NCBI RefSeq assembly: GCF_022953055.1 | Contig: NZ_JALJEJ010000002.1 | Coordinates: 310,001 to 374,000 of the forward strand | DNA length: 64,000 nt | Origin: Mucilaginibacter straminoryzae | GTDB taxonomy: Bacteria > Bacteroidota > Bacteroidia > Sphingobacteriales > Sphingobacteriaceae | Reading direction: 5' to 3' | Shown: piece by piece, positions 16,815-25,790 of the stretch | Position numbering within the stretch: position 1 is the first letter of the stretch | Layout of the letters: every line of letters starts with the position of its first letter | Program-made: the position numbers and the translations under genes | The notes under the pieces: model-generated | What the model was told of the DNA's origin: nothing | What the model saw: only the letters and a program-made list of their open reading frames with translations | The model's database searches: none

Positions 16815-19110
16815 ATGCAACAGGCTTATTTAACGGCAGCGAGAAATAAAAAACAGAGCCTTCGCCTTCTTCTGAATTTACCCAGATACGCCCGCCTTCG
16901 CGCCTGATAATTTCTGAACTGATATACAACCCCAGCCCCAGCCCCGGAAAGGTATGCTGTTTGCTGCCGCTTACACGGTAAAACTGTTCAAATACATGGT
17001 CTTTTTTATCTGCGCTGATGCCGATGCCAAAATCCTGCACGCTTAATTCAAGATCATTATCATTAGTGTGGGTAGCCACAATAATACGGTCAGCATCTGG
17101 CGAGTATTTGATCGCGTTGGTCAGCAAGTTAATGACTACCTGGCTGATACGGTCGCGATCGCCGTAAATCTGTCCGTTAAAACGATACTCCTTAACCAGT
17201 TGGTGCTTGAGCGTAGTACGTTGCAGATCGTCGATCACTTCGTCCAGCATTTCATTAAAATCAAAAAAAGCATCGTTAAACTGCATTTTGCCGGTATGGA
17301 TCTTGGTTACGTCCAGTAGGTCTGCAATCAACGTTGTTAGGCGGTTCACCTGGATACCCATTTTGGTCACCATGGATGCCTTTTGTTCGTCGCCGGCATT
17401 CCGCAACATCATTTCCAATACTTGCGCATAAGCTTTGATACTGGTAACAGGCGTTTTTAATTCATGGCTGGCAATAGCCAGAAAATTATCTTTCTGTTTC
17501 TGAAGCTCTACATGGTCATTAATGTTCATGGTTGCACCAAACCATTTCACGGGTTTTCCATCTTCGTCCAGTAATGGCTTACCGCGTTCCAGGTGCCAAT
17601 TATATTCGCTGTCGTGTTTCCGCAAGCGATACTCTATCTGGTAGCTCTCGCCAGAAAGCATGGAGTTTTTCCAGGCCTGCTGCACCCTATCAAAATCATC
17701 GGGGTGAACAACCTCTTGCCAGGTGCTGGCATAAGCCGCCTCCATTGGCAACCCGGTATAGTATGCCCACCCTTTGTTTACATAATCTATACTGCCATTG
17801 GTATTTGCAGACCAGATAATCTGCGGAATAAATTCGGTTATGATCTCGAATTTACTGATCTCTTGTTGCAACGCTGAATTAATTTCATCCAGCCGGCACT
17901 CATACTCCACCTGCTCTGTAATGTCCATTGTAGAGCCAAGCATCCGTACCGGTTGGCCCTGCGCATCAAAAAACACTTTCCCTAAAGTTTTAATCCAATG
18001 CTGTTCACCGTCTGTCCAGTTCACGCGGGCTTCGTAATTAAAACGGCCTGTTTTTAAGGCATCGTCAAAAGCCCGTTCCACTTTAACGCGGTCTTCGTCA
18101 TGCATATTCTTGCGCACATCGGTATGCACCAGCGTAAGTCCATCGGGATAACCCAACAACCGGTTCAGCCTTTCATTATGCACCAGTTCGCCGGTGATCA
18201 GGTTAAGGTCAAAAATACCCTGATTTGCCGCTTCTACTGCCAACCGTAAGCGCTGTTCCGCATCACGAAGAGTTTTCCGGGCTTCCAATGTATGGCTAAC
18301 ATCATTTGCCATTACCATTATGCCCGTCACTTCGTTTTTTAAGTCGGTAAGCGGCGAATAATATAAATCGAAATAAGAGGTCTGCAATGTACCATCGCGT
18401 TCCAGGTCAACCGGGTATTCGGTAAGGGTAAAAGACTGGCAGGTTTCCATCACACGATCATACATGTCCTGCATATCGCTTTGCCGAAGCTCTGGCAGCA
18501 GATCAAATATCGAAATACCGATCACCTGTTCAGGCCTGCCTTTATTCCATATTGCACAGGCAGCCTCATTAGCATATTGGATAACATAATTGTTCCTGCT
18601 CAGGAATGCCATGCCCACAGGCGCTTTCATCAGCAGGCTGTTTATCCGTTGCTGATGCTCTTCCAGACTCATGTTAGCCTTTTCGGCCAACTGCCTTAAA
18701 CGCACCTCTTCGGTAACGTTTTTGGTGGTATTGATGATATAAGCTACGTTTCCGTCTTCATCCAGAACGGGTTCATTCGCATTAGACCAGTAAAAGGTTT
18801 CAAGTTCGCCGGTCTGCGGGTCGCGTATCTCATACTGGTAAACAGGTATATCCACCCGTTTTTTGGTTTGGATCACTTCCATCCAGGTATCCATCGCACG
18901 CTGCCTGCCGCTTGGGTCATGCTCGTTATCGGGAAAAACTTCAAAAAGGGGTTTATGTAAAATTTCTTCACGAACCGTCCCGGAAATAGCTAAAAATTGA
19001 TTACTGACCGCCAGTATAGTAAAATAAGGCGGATCTGCCTTTAAAATAAGCGATTGCGGCGAGTTCTCGAAGTAACTTTGAAATTTCGGACTGGAATATA
19101 ACTGATCCAT
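16813..19110 (-). CDS. Multi-PAS sensor histidine kinase
   Basis: About 765 residues from the ATG at 19110; a GTG 18 bp upstream is possible. At least four PAS/PAC modules precede the kinase core, with characteristic ends such as YIINTTKNVTEEVRLRQ, MLGSTMDITEQVEYE and KWFGATMNINDHVELQ. The H-box is LAIASHELKTPVTSIKAY. ATP-binding boxes are NLLTNAIKYSP, VQDFGIGIS and GLGLGLYISSEII. No membrane segment is seen, so it is a cytosolic sensor. It is divergent from the TPR kinase at 19280 across 169 bp and has no adjacent response regulator. Confidence 0.88.
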   Translation of the reverse strand: MDQLYSSPKFQSYFENSPQSLILKADPPYFTILAVSNQFLAISGTVREEILHKPLFEVFPDNEHDPSGRQRAMDTWMEVIQTKKRVDIPVYQYEIRDPQTGELETFYWSNANEPVLDEDGNVAYIINTTKNVTEEVRLRQLAEKANMSLEEHQQRINSLLMKAPVGMAFLSRNNYVIQYANEAACAIWNKGRPEQVIGISIFDLLPELRQSDMQDMYDRVMETCQSFTLTEYPVDLERDGTLQTSYFDLYYSPLTDLKNEVTGIMVMANDVSHTLEARKTLRDAEQRLRLAVEAANQGIFDLNLITGELVHNERLNRLLGYPDGLTLVHTDVRKNMHDEDRVKVERAFDDALKTGRFNYEARVNWTDGEQHWIKTLGKVFFDAQGQPVRMLGSTMDITEQVEYECRLDEINSALQQEISKFEIITEFIPQIIWSANTNGSIDYVNKGWAYYTGLPMEAAYASTWQEVVHPDDFDRVQQAWKNSMLSGESYQIEYRLRKHDSEYNWHLERGKPLLDEDGKPVKWFGATMNINDHVELQKQKDNFLAIASHELKTPVTSIKAYAQVLEMMLRNAGDEQKASMVTKMGIQVNRLTTLIADLLDVTKIHTGKMQFNDAFFDFNEMLDEVIDDLQRTTLKHQLVKEYRFNGQIYGDRDRISQVVINLLTNAIKYSPDADRIIVATHTNDNDLELSVQDFGIGISADKKDHVFEQFYRVSGSKQHTFPGLGLGLYISSEIIRREGGRIWVNSEEGEGSVFYFSLPLNKPVA

Positions 19111-19279
19111 TATTGGCGCTTCAGACACAAAACTTCAGCAAAGCTAAAATATCAATTTCCAATTAATAATATTAAAACTTCGCAACATTCGTTATACAAT
19201 AATGGTATAAAAGGATATTGGCGCAGAAATACTTTTCTTAGAACGAAACATTCATTACATTTACCGCTACTGTTGATTG

Positions 19280-21280
19280 ATGCCCGAGTTGAAGTTGAGA
19301 CTGCTTATTTTCATAAGCCTGCTTACCCCGTTTTTAAGTAAGGCTCAACCGGTTACGCTCCCCGAAAAGACTTCCCAAATTGAAAAATACAACAAACTGA
19401 TCAGCCGGTACCGGTATGATAACCCGGATTCTGCTTTGTTTTTCGTAAACAAAGGGCTGGAAGAAGCCAGGAAAAATAACGACAAAGCCGGGCGTGCCCT
19501 GATGCTGAACCAGTTGGGCATGATCAATGACAACCGGGGGCAGTTTGTAGACTCGCGGGCTAATTACCTGGAAGCATTAGGCCTGTACAAAGTGGTGAAA
19601 GACAAGAAAGGCATGGCTACGGAAAACATCCGCCTGGGTGTGGTTGAAATGCGTAAAGGTGGTTATGATAAAGCCACCAGCTATTTCCTGGAAGCTTTAA
19701 AATTGAGTGAAAGTATTAAAGACCCTAAAGGGATCATGGAGGCCAACATTACCCTGGGCGAAGCTTATACCGGCCAACGCAGCTACGAGACAGCTTTAAA
19801 TTACCTGAATATTTCCGAAAAGATCAACGATACCATTCCGCTTTCGAACCTTACGCTTAACCTTTATAACGACTTTGGGATTCTATACCGCGAGACGGGC
19901 AAATTGGAAGAGGCGAAATATTACTTTCAGAAAGGGATAGACCGGAGCAATATCCCGCAGTACCAGGGGCTGAACATTACCCTGATCAACAATTTGGCTT
20001 CTGTATACGCCAAAGAAGGGAATACTGCTTATTCCATTAAATTACAAAAAACAGCGCTTGCCAAAGCCGAAAAAATCCATAATTACATCCGCCAGCTGCA
20101 AACCCTAACGGGTTTGGCCAAAAGCTACGAAAACATCAGCGTTGACTCGAGCCTTAACTACCTGTACCGGGCAAAAGAGCTGGCTGAAGGCAGGAAAGCC
20201 TATAAACAGGTAATTGATGCCCTGCAAAGCATCGCCCAGTTATACCGAAAAAAAGGAAATTTCGAGGCCGCCTTGGATGCCAAAGAAGAAGAATATGACT
20301 TGGCGGATAAATTCTTTTACAAGGAAATGTCGCAGCAGGTTTCAAATCTGCAGGCGCAATATGAGCTTACCAAAACACAGGCAAAGATCCAGCAGTTGAA
20401 CCTGATCAATAGTAAGCAATCTGCAGAGCATAACGTGATCCTTGCTGTCGCCATCTGTTCGATCATCGTGTTACTGATCATCGCCTATGCGAACTACCGA
20501 ACCGGCGCTTTAAATAAACAGCTTTTAAAAGCCAACAAACAACTGGACGAATCTAACCATGTTAAAGATAAACTGTTTTCTATCCTCGGGCACGATCTGC
20601 GCTCGCCATTTATCTCTGTAATTAACCTGCTGGACTTGCTGGATGATGACGATATCCCGGAAGACAGCCGCAAAGAAATGCTTCAGGAATTGGGCCTAAC
20701 CAGTAAGGCTGGCTTGGAAACACTTACCGGTTTGTTAAAATGGGGCGAAACCCAAATCAAAGGGCTAAGAATCAATCAACAGGAATTTGCGGTGCGGCCG
20801 CTCGCAGACCGGGTAACACAGCTACTATCTACCAACGCCAGCCATAAAAGCATTACCATTAAAAACAGTATCCAACCAGAACTGAACCTGATTGCTGATA
20901 GCGACCATGTAGAGTTTGTATTACGCAACCTGCTATCAAACGCCATTAAGTTTACCCGCGCGGGTGGGAAAATAAGCTTTCGCTCTCAATTTGACCCTGC
21001 TACCAACAAGGCCACAATCACCGTTAGGGATAACGGTATCGGTATTTCGCCAGACCGCTTTGAGGCTATATTTTCGCTTAAAAACGTCAGCAACAATGGC
21101 ACCTTCAACGAAAAAGGAACCAGCTTGGGGCTGGTGATGTGCAAAGAATTTATAGAAGCCAACAACGGTTCTATCAGCGTAAGAAGCGCACCGGGTTCGG
21201 GGTCCGACTTTTCCTTCATCCTTAACGCCACCATGAAACCTGTTAACGAGCCGCAGCCGCGCCGCGAAAAACAAGTTTAA
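19280..21280 (+). CDS. TPR-containing sensor histidine kinase
   Basis: About 666 residues from the ATG at 19280, immediately after a TTG. There is a signal peptide (1-22, ending SKA), then about seven TPR units in the periplasmic half (for example ALMLNQLGMINDNRGQFVDS and YFLEALKLSESI). One membrane helix (HNVILAVAICSIIVLLIIAY) precedes a kinase core with H-box SILGHDLRSPFISVINL and ATP-binding boxes NLLSNAIKFTR, VRDNGIGIS and TSLGLVMCKEFI. In this phylum such kinases often signal to LytTR or LuxR regulators, but none is adjacent. A small arsenic operon starts 48 bp downstream under its own operator. Confidence 0.88.
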   Translation: MPELKLRLLIFISLLTPFLSKAQPVTLPEKTSQIEKYNKLISRYRYDNPDSALFFVNKGLEEARKNNDKAGRALMLNQLGMINDNRGQFVDSRANYLEALGLYKVVKDKKGMATENIRLGVVEMRKGGYDKATSYFLEALKLSESIKDPKGIMEANITLGEAYTGQRSYETALNYLNISEKINDTIPLSNLTLNLYNDFGILYRETGKLEEAKYYFQKGIDRSNIPQYQGLNITLINNLASVYAKEGNTAYSIKLQKTALAKAEKIHNYIRQLQTLTGLAKSYENISVDSSLNYLYRAKELAEGRKAYKQVIDALQSIAQLYRKKGNFEAALDAKEEEYDLADKFFYKEMSQQVSNLQAQYELTKTQAKIQQLNLINSKQSAEHNVILAVAICSIIVLLIIAYANYRTGALNKQLLKANKQLDESNHVKDKLFSILGHDLRSPFISVINLLDLLDDDDIPEDSRKEMLQELGLTSKAGLETLTGLLKWGETQIKGLRINQQEFAVRPLADRVTQLLSTNASHKSITIKNSIQPELNLIADSDHVEFVLRNLLSNAIKFTRAGGKISFRSQFDPATNKATITVRDNGIGISPDRFEAIFSLKNVSNNGTFNEKGTSLGLVMCKEFIEANNGSISVRSAPGSGSDFSFILNATMKPVNEPQPRREKQV

Positions 21281-21305
21281 CTCAGAAACTTTTTATTTTA
21301 TCAAA

Positions 21306-21327
21306 TTAATCGTAATATTGCGATTAA
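21306..21327. promoter_or_regulatory. ArsR operator abutting the arsR start codon
   Basis: Perfect 7-bp arms TTAATCG (21306-21312) and CGATTAA (21321-21327) flank TAATATTG. The second arm touches the ATG at 21328. A related sequence precedes the next gene. ArsR-family repressors bind such AT-rich 12-2-12-like dyads, and the position implies autorepression. Confidence 0.7.
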
Positions 21328-21657
21328 ATGGGCGCATCTAAAACAGAAATATTTACGGCAGAACAAAACAGGCTGGCTATCATGCTGAAAGCACTGGCGC
21401 ATCCGGCCCGGATTGCCATCATTCAGGAACTTATAAAAGCCAACGCTTGTATTTGCGGCGACCTGGTAAATGAAGTTGGTTTGGCGCAGGCAACTATATC
21501 GCAGCACTTAAAAGCTTTGAAAGAAGCCGGCATTATTAAAGGTACGGTAGACGGCGTAAGCGTGTGCTATTGTATTGATGAAACCGTTTGGAAGTTTTTT
21601 GAACAGGAATTAGGCGCTTTCTTTGGCAAATACAAACCGATGAATAGCTGTTGTTAA
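21328..21657 (+). CDS. arsR: ArsR-family metalloregulator
   Basis: A 109-residue winged-helix repressor. The core is LKALAHPARIAIIQELIKAN, and the recognition helix lies in VGLAQATISQHLKALKEAGI. Cys41 and Cys43 sit in the ACICGDLV segment, the position of the trivalent-arsenic site of classical ArsR (ELCVCDL). A further Cys80/Cys82 pair and a terminal Cys108-Cys109 could add ligands. Binding of arsenite should release it from the palindromic operator just upstream. It leads arsR-DUF6428-arsC-acr3, all on the plus strand, so it controls arsenic detoxification. Confidence 0.9.
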   Translation: MGASKTEIFTAEQNRLAIMLKALAHPARIAIIQELIKANACICGDLVNEVGLAQATISQHLKALKEAGIIKGTVDGVSVCYCIDETVWKFFEQELGAFFGKYKPMNSCC

Positions 21658-21673
21658 AATTTTTTGAACAAAT

Positions 21674-21692
21674 CAATCGTAATATTACAATG
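21674..21692. promoter_or_regulatory. Second, degenerate ArsR-like operator
   Basis: CAATCGTAATATTACAATG spans 21674-21692 and shares AATCGTAATATT with the operator before arsR. Its right arm is imperfect. It overlaps the ATG of the DUF6428 gene and may allow separate control of the downstream genes. Confidence 0.5.
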
Positions 21693-22244
21693 AATAATCC
21701 AATTACATGGGGCGAGTTCCTTCAGCAGCTGACAGACCACCCAGCACTTGATCTTCAATTTCAATACGAAGCCGGTAAATGGGTAAAACCATCGTACCAC
21801 ATTACTGAAATTAAACTGGCGCCCATTACATCCGTTGATTGCGGAGGAGTGGTAAATAAATGGACAGAAGTAATCGTACAGCTATTGGAACCCGAGAACG
21901 AGCAGCAACTGCGCGCCATGAAAGTACGCAAAGCTTTATCTATCATAGATATTGTGCAAAAAGCAGTGCCATTGGCTTCAGACGCAGTTGTAAAAATAGA
22001 ATTCGGTAATTCCACCTTCGCTACAAGACAAATGCTTCCGGCGGCTATCCATATACACGGCGAAAACCTGGTGATAGATCTACAGGCAGATGCCGTACAA
22101 TGCAAGGCAGAAACCCGTGGCGGTTCTTGCGGAACAGGCGCTGAGACGGAAGCTTGCTGCGTACCTGCCGCAAAACCTAAAGTAGCATTAAAAAACCTGG
22201 CGACAGAAACAGCTTGTTGTACACCCGGATCTGGCTGCTGCTAA
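21690..22244 (+). CDS. DUF6428-like protein with Cys-rich tail, arsenic operon
   Basis: 184 residues from the ATG at 21690 (MNNPITWGEFLQQL). A frame extending upstream to 21651 overlaps the arsR stop and is less likely. The N-terminal two thirds form a compact alpha/beta domain (YHITEIKLAPITSVDCGG through LPAAIHIHGENLVIDLQADA), matching my recollection of DUF6428 proteins next to arsR in Bacteroidota. The last 45 residues hold eight Cys, including three CC pairs (EACCVP, TACCTP, SGCC), which suggests soft-metal or arsenite binding. No enzymatic motif is visible. Its position between arsR and arsC implies a role in arsenic handling. Confidence 0.7.
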   Translation: MNNPITWGEFLQQLTDHPALDLQFQYEAGKWVKPSYHITEIKLAPITSVDCGGVVNKWTEVIVQLLEPENEQQLRAMKVRKALSIIDIVQKAVPLASDAVVKIEFGNSTFATRQMLPAAIHIHGENLVIDLQADAVQCKAETRGGSCGTGAETEACCVPAAKPKVALKNLATETACCTPGSGCC

Positions 22245-22255
22245 TTAAATATCAG

Positions 22256-22690
22256 ATGAAGAATATCTTAGTATTATGCACCGGCAATAGTTGCCGCAGC
22301 CAGTTGGCAGAAGGTTATTTAAGACACTTTTTAAAAGGCACCGCCAATGTTTACAGCGCGGGTATTGAAACACACGGCGTAAATCCAAAAGCGATAGCCG
22401 TTATGGCCGAGGATGGCATCGACATCTCCAATCATACCTCTAACCATGTGGACGAATATGCCGCAATCCGTTTTGATTACGTGATTACGGTTTGTGATAA
22501 CGCCAACGAAGCCTGCCCTTATTTTCCAGGTGACGTTAAACGCCTGCACTATAACTTTCCGGATCCGGCCAAAGCAACGGGAACCGAAGAAGAAGTGATG
22601 AAAGAATTCAGAAGGGTAAGAAATCTTATTAAAGGATATGTGCTCCGTTTTGTAATGGAAAACATGAAGCATCAAGGTAGAAATGAATAA
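22256..22690 (+). CDS. arsC: Arsenate reductase, low-molecular-weight phosphatase fold
   Basis: 144 residues from the ATG at 22256 ([16 protein letters not shown]); the in-frame upstream extension overlaps the previous gene's tail and is rejected. The P-loop C8-TGNSC-R14-S is the CX5RS motif of LMW phosphatase-like, thioredoxin-coupled ArsC. The C-terminal [10 protein letters not shown] supplies the general-acid Asp. It reduces arsenate to arsenite in the cytoplasm for export by the ACR3 pump encoded directly downstream (8-bp overlap, suggesting translational coupling). Confidence 0.9.
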   Translation: MKNILVLCTGNSCRSQLAEGYLRHFLKGTANVYSAGIETHGVNPKAIAVMAEDGIDISNHTSNHVDEYAAIRFDYVITVCDNANEACPYFPGDVKRLHYNFPDPAKATGTEEEVMKEFRRVRNLIKGYVLRFVMENMKHQGRNE

Positions 22691-23756
22691 TTGTGCACCC
22701 GCGGTAAGCAGGAAAAAGCTGGGCTTTTTAGACCGCTATCTCACCCTTTGGATATTTGCTGCTATGGCGATAGGCGTAGCCTTGGGTTATTACATTCCGG
22801 GTTTACCAGCCCGTATAAATGCTTACTCTGTAGGTACAACAAATATCCCTATCGCAATCGGCCTTATTATGATGATGTATCCGCCGCTGGCTAAGGTGAA
22901 ATTTGAGACGCTGGGCAAGGTATTCGACAACAAAAAGGCCCTTGCGCTGTCGTTGATCCTTAATTGGGTCATCGGCCCTTTATTAATGTTTATTCTTGCT
23001 GTAGTTTTTTTGAATGATGAACCCGAATATATGACCGGGCTGATCCTGATCGGCCTGGCAAGATGTATCGCCATGGTAATTGTGTGGAACGACCTGGCCG
23101 ACGGTAACCGGGAATACGCCGCGGGATTGGTTGCGCTGAACAGTATCTTCCAGGTATTCCTCTACAGTGTTTACGCGTGGTTCTTTTTTTCGATATTACT
23201 ACCGCTGGTCGGCTTCAAAGACTACGAAGTAACTATCGGTATGGGCGAAATAGCCAAATCGGTAGGTGTTTATTTAGGGATCCCATTTGGGGCGGGAGTC
23301 ATTAGCAGAGCGGTTCTGATACGATTAAAAGGCAGCGATTGGTTCAACAAAAAATTCATCCCCGCAATCTCCCCTATCACTTTAATTGCTTTATTATTTA
23401 CCATCGTCGTGATGTTTAGCCTGAAAGGGCAACTCATCGTAAAAATCCCTTTGGATGTTATGCGGATCGCGATACCTCTGGTGATCTACTTTGCCATCAT
23501 GTTCCTCATCAGCTTTGCTTTTGGCAAATTCATGAAAGTCGACTATTCACAAAACGCCGCGATTGCCTTCACGGCGGCCGGCAATAATTTCGAACTGGCC
23601 ATCGCCGTTGCGATAGCAGTATTCGGGATCAACTCTGGCGAAGCCTTTGCCGGGGTAATCGGCCCACTGGTAGAAGTACCGGCTTTAATTGCGCTGGTCA
23701 ACGTGGCTTTCATGTTCCGAAGAAAGTATGAGAAGGCAGCTACAGCAGGGGCCTGA
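22683..23756 (+). CDS. acr3: ACR3-family arsenite efflux permease
   Basis: A 357-residue polytopic protein with about ten transmembrane segments. Cys128 in [12 protein letters not shown] corresponds to the conserved TM4 Cys essential in characterised ACR3 pumps, and [20 protein letters not shown] is a family hallmark. It exports arsenite using the membrane potential. The start codon overlaps the arsC 3' end by 8 bp. It is the last gene of the ars operon and ends 1 bp from the convergent VOC gene, with no evident terminator between them. Confidence 0.93.
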   Translation: MNNCAPAVSRKKLGFLDRYLTLWIFAAMAIGVALGYYIPGLPARINAYSVGTTNIPIAIGLIMMMYPPLAKVKFETLGKVFDNKKALALSLILNWVIGPLLMFILAVVFLNDEPEYMTGLILIGLARCIAMVIVWNDLADGNREYAAGLVALNSIFQVFLYSVYAWFFFSILLPLVGFKDYEVTIGMGEIAKSVGVYLGIPFGAGVISRAVLIRLKGSDWFNKKFIPAISPITLIALLFTIVVMFSLKGQLIVKIPLDVMRIAIPLVIYFAIMFLISFAFGKFMKVDYSQNAAIAFTAAGNNFELAIAVAIAVFGINSGEAFAGVIGPLVEVPALIALVNVAFMFRRKYEKAATAGA

Positions 23757-23757
23757 T

Positions 23758-24111
23758 TTACTTTTGGTGCAAGCTTAAAGCATTACCATCAGGGTCTTTA
23801 ACGGTTGCAAACCTTCCCCATGGGGTTTTACTAATTGGCTCCACGGTAATACCCTTTGCTTCCAATGCTGCAATTTCTTCGTCCAAATTATCTACGGTAA
23901 TCACTAATCCCCGTACAGAACCGGGTACCATGCTTTCAAACCAGTTGACAAGCGTAATTGTAGTCTGTGTATCCGGCAAACCCAACTGTACCCAGTGCTG
24001 ACCTGGACCGGCCGGGGCTTCCACAATAATTTCAAAGCCCAAATGTGTGTAAAACGCTTTGGCACGCTGCTGATCTGTAACCGGGATAGAAATGATCGAG
24101 ATGGTTTTCAT
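23758..24111 (-). CDS. VOC-family (glyoxalase/bleomycin resistance-like) protein
   Basis: A 117-residue single vicinal-oxygen-chelate unit with the two beta-alpha-beta-beta-beta halves. The first begins ISIISIPVTDQQRAKAFYTHLGFE, and the second runs through TVDNLDEEIAALEAKGITV to ATVKDPDGNALSLHQK. Family members bind a metal and act on small electrophiles or bind drugs; substrate specificity cannot be read. It is convergent with acr3 and 21 bp upstream of the MFS gene in transcription order, so they may be co-transcribed. An arsenic link is only positional. Confidence 0.85.
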   Translation of the reverse strand: MKTISIISIPVTDQQRAKAFYTHLGFEIIVEAPAGPGQHWVQLGLPDTQTTITLVNWFESMVPGSVRGLVITVDNLDEEIAALEAKGITVEPISKTPWGRFATVKDPDGNALSLHQK

Positions 24112-24132
24112 TTGGTCAAATTAAATTATTAA

Positions 24133-25440
24133 TTAATACTGATTATCCTCCAACCGGGATGTTTTATCCGGGTCCGGAATTACCAGGCTTACCACCAGCG
24201 ATATCAACGAGCACACCGCAATGTACCAAAAGAACCAATTGTTATGCCCCCATTTTTTAAAGGTAAGCGCAACGGTTTCCGCTGTTCCGCCAAAGATGGC
24301 AACGGTAAGTGCATACGGCAGACTGACACCAAGCGTACGGATATTTACCGGAAAAAGCTCTGCTTTGATGATAGCCGAAATAGACGTACAAAGGCTCAGG
24401 ATCACCAGCGCGAGCGAGATCAGCAATGTTGCCGTCCAAAAGTTATGAGTAGCGCTTAAAGCCATCATAATGGGCACCGTTGCCACCATACTCACCATGC
24501 CATAAATGATCATTACACGCTTGCGGCCTATTTTATCGCTGATGATACCCGAAACCGGCTGCGCCAGCATAAACACCACCAAAACAATCAAGGTGATCAG
24601 TGTAGAGTCTGCTTTGGAAAACTTTGCCGTATTAACCAGGAATTTCTGGATGTAGGTAGTAAATGTGTAAAAAGCCACTGTAGTACCAATGGTAAAGCCC
24701 ACGATGATGGCTGTCTCTTTAGGATATTTCAGCAACTCCTTTACTGTACCGCGTTTACTTTCGGCCACCTTTTCTTTCACAAACGAAGTAGTCTCGGGTA
24801 AGTTACGCCGCAGGTAAATAGTAGAAAGTGCAAGCACTGCACCGATACCAAACGGGATACGCCATCCCCAGCTACCCAATTGCGTTGTAGTTAAAAAATA
24901 TCGTTGTAGTAAAAGCAATACAATTAGTGCTAAAATCTGTCCACAAGTTGTTGTGATGTATTGAAAACTGGAATAAAACCCGCGATGTCGTCTCGGAGCA
25001 ATTTCACTTAAATAAGTAGCTGCCGTACCATATTCCCCGCCTATACTAATGCCCTGGAACAGCCTGGCCAGCACTAATATAATCGGCGCAGCAATACCAA
25101 TATGATGGTAATCCGGAACGAAAGTGATAGCTAAAGAACCGGCGCTCATGATCAGTACAGATAAGGTCAACGCTGCCTTTCTACCCTTTTTATCTGCATA
25201 AGCGCCCATCAGCCAACCACCTATCGGTCTCATTAAGAAACCAATAGCAAAAATACCGGCGGTGTTCAGTAGTTGCGAAGTTTCATCATCATTAGGGAAA
25301 AATGCCGAACTGAAGTATAAAGCAAATACCGAATAAGCGTACCAATCGTACCACTCTACCAGGTTACCAATAGACCCGCCAAGTACAGATTTAAACCTGA
25401 ACTTGCGGGCGTCAACCACTTGCGCTTCAGCTTGCTTCAT
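24133..25440 (-). CDS. MFS transporter, metabolite:H+ symporter (MHS) family
   Basis: A 435-residue, 12-helix major facilitator. GSIGNLVEWYDWYAYSVFAL at the first helix and the loop motif GAYADKKGRKAAL are typical of the MHS branch (KgtP, ShiA, ProP, CitA relatives). EIAPRRHRGFYSSFQYITTT follows helix 4. It should import an organic acid or osmolyte with protons, but the exact substrate cannot be fixed. It starts on the minus strand at 25440 and is followed by the VOC gene. No dedicated catabolic genes are next to it. Confidence 0.85.
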   Translation of the reverse strand: MKQAEAQVVDARKFRFKSVLGGSIGNLVEWYDWYAYSVFALYFSSAFFPNDDETSQLLNTAGIFAIGFLMRPIGGWLMGAYADKKGRKAALTLSVLIMSAGSLAITFVPDYHHIGIAAPIILVLARLFQGISIGGEYGTAATYLSEIAPRRHRGFYSSFQYITTTCGQILALIVLLLLQRYFLTTTQLGSWGWRIPFGIGAVLALSTIYLRRNLPETTSFVKEKVAESKRGTVKELLKYPKETAIIVGFTIGTTVAFYTFTTYIQKFLVNTAKFSKADSTLITLIVLVVFMLAQPVSGIISDKIGRKRVMIIYGMVSMVATVPIMMALSATHNFWTATLLISLALVILSLCTSISAIIKAELFPVNIRTLGVSLPYALTVAIFGGTAETVALTFKKWGHNNWFFWYIAVCSLISLVVSLVIPDPDKTSRLEDNQY

Positions 25441-25528
25441 GGCTAAAAGTATTTAAAAAAATTTAATTGCAACAAGCTGTTTTCTATGGCATAACAATTG
25501 GGCAATTCTCATTAAATCCGAAAAAGCC

Positions 25529-25705
25529 ATGAGTTCAGCATTTGTAAGAGAGAGAGATAACAGCGGGATCAGCTGTACTTCATTAAGCAGCTATATTCAA
25601 CAGATCAACAATAATGGTCGCATGATCAATCAAAATCTGTTCAACCATACACCTGGTGCCAATATGCTGTACAGAGAGCATGCGCACCAGACTAAAAAGA
25701 AATAA
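25529..25705 (+). CDS. Small hypothetical protein, 58 aa
   Basis: ATG at 25529 to TAA at 25703-25705. It is hydrophilic with no membrane segment, rich in Ser, Asn and Gln (SLSSYIQQINNNGRMINQN), and has a His/Lys-rich end (REHAHQTKKK). It is divergent from the MFS gene and followed by a good intrinsic terminator, which together support a real transcript. I recognise no family. Confidence 0.45.
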   Translation: MSSAFVRERDNSGISCTSLSSYIQQINNNGRMINQNLFNHTPGANMLYREHAHQTKKK

Positions 25706-25753
25706 CATCTACCAATTATAAACCGCAGTTGAATTATTGCGGGGAAAAACCTT

Positions 25754-25790
25754 CAAAGGCTGTAGTGTAAAACTATAGCCTTTGTTGTTT
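25754..25790 (+). terminator. Intrinsic terminator after the 58-aa gene
   Basis: CAAAGGCTGTAG (25754-25765) pairs with CTATAGCCTTTG (25773-25784) with a single G-U, across a 7-base loop. The stem is followed by TTGTTT. Confidence 0.75.

Noticed and set aside
21651..21689. Longer start for the DUF6428-like gene overlapping arsR
   Set aside because: The extension lies over the arsR stop and the second operator. The ATG at 21690 gives a natural N-terminus.
22214..22255. Upstream start for arsC
   Set aside because: The added 14 residues translate the end of the previous gene. [12 protein letters not shown] is the expected ArsC N-terminus.
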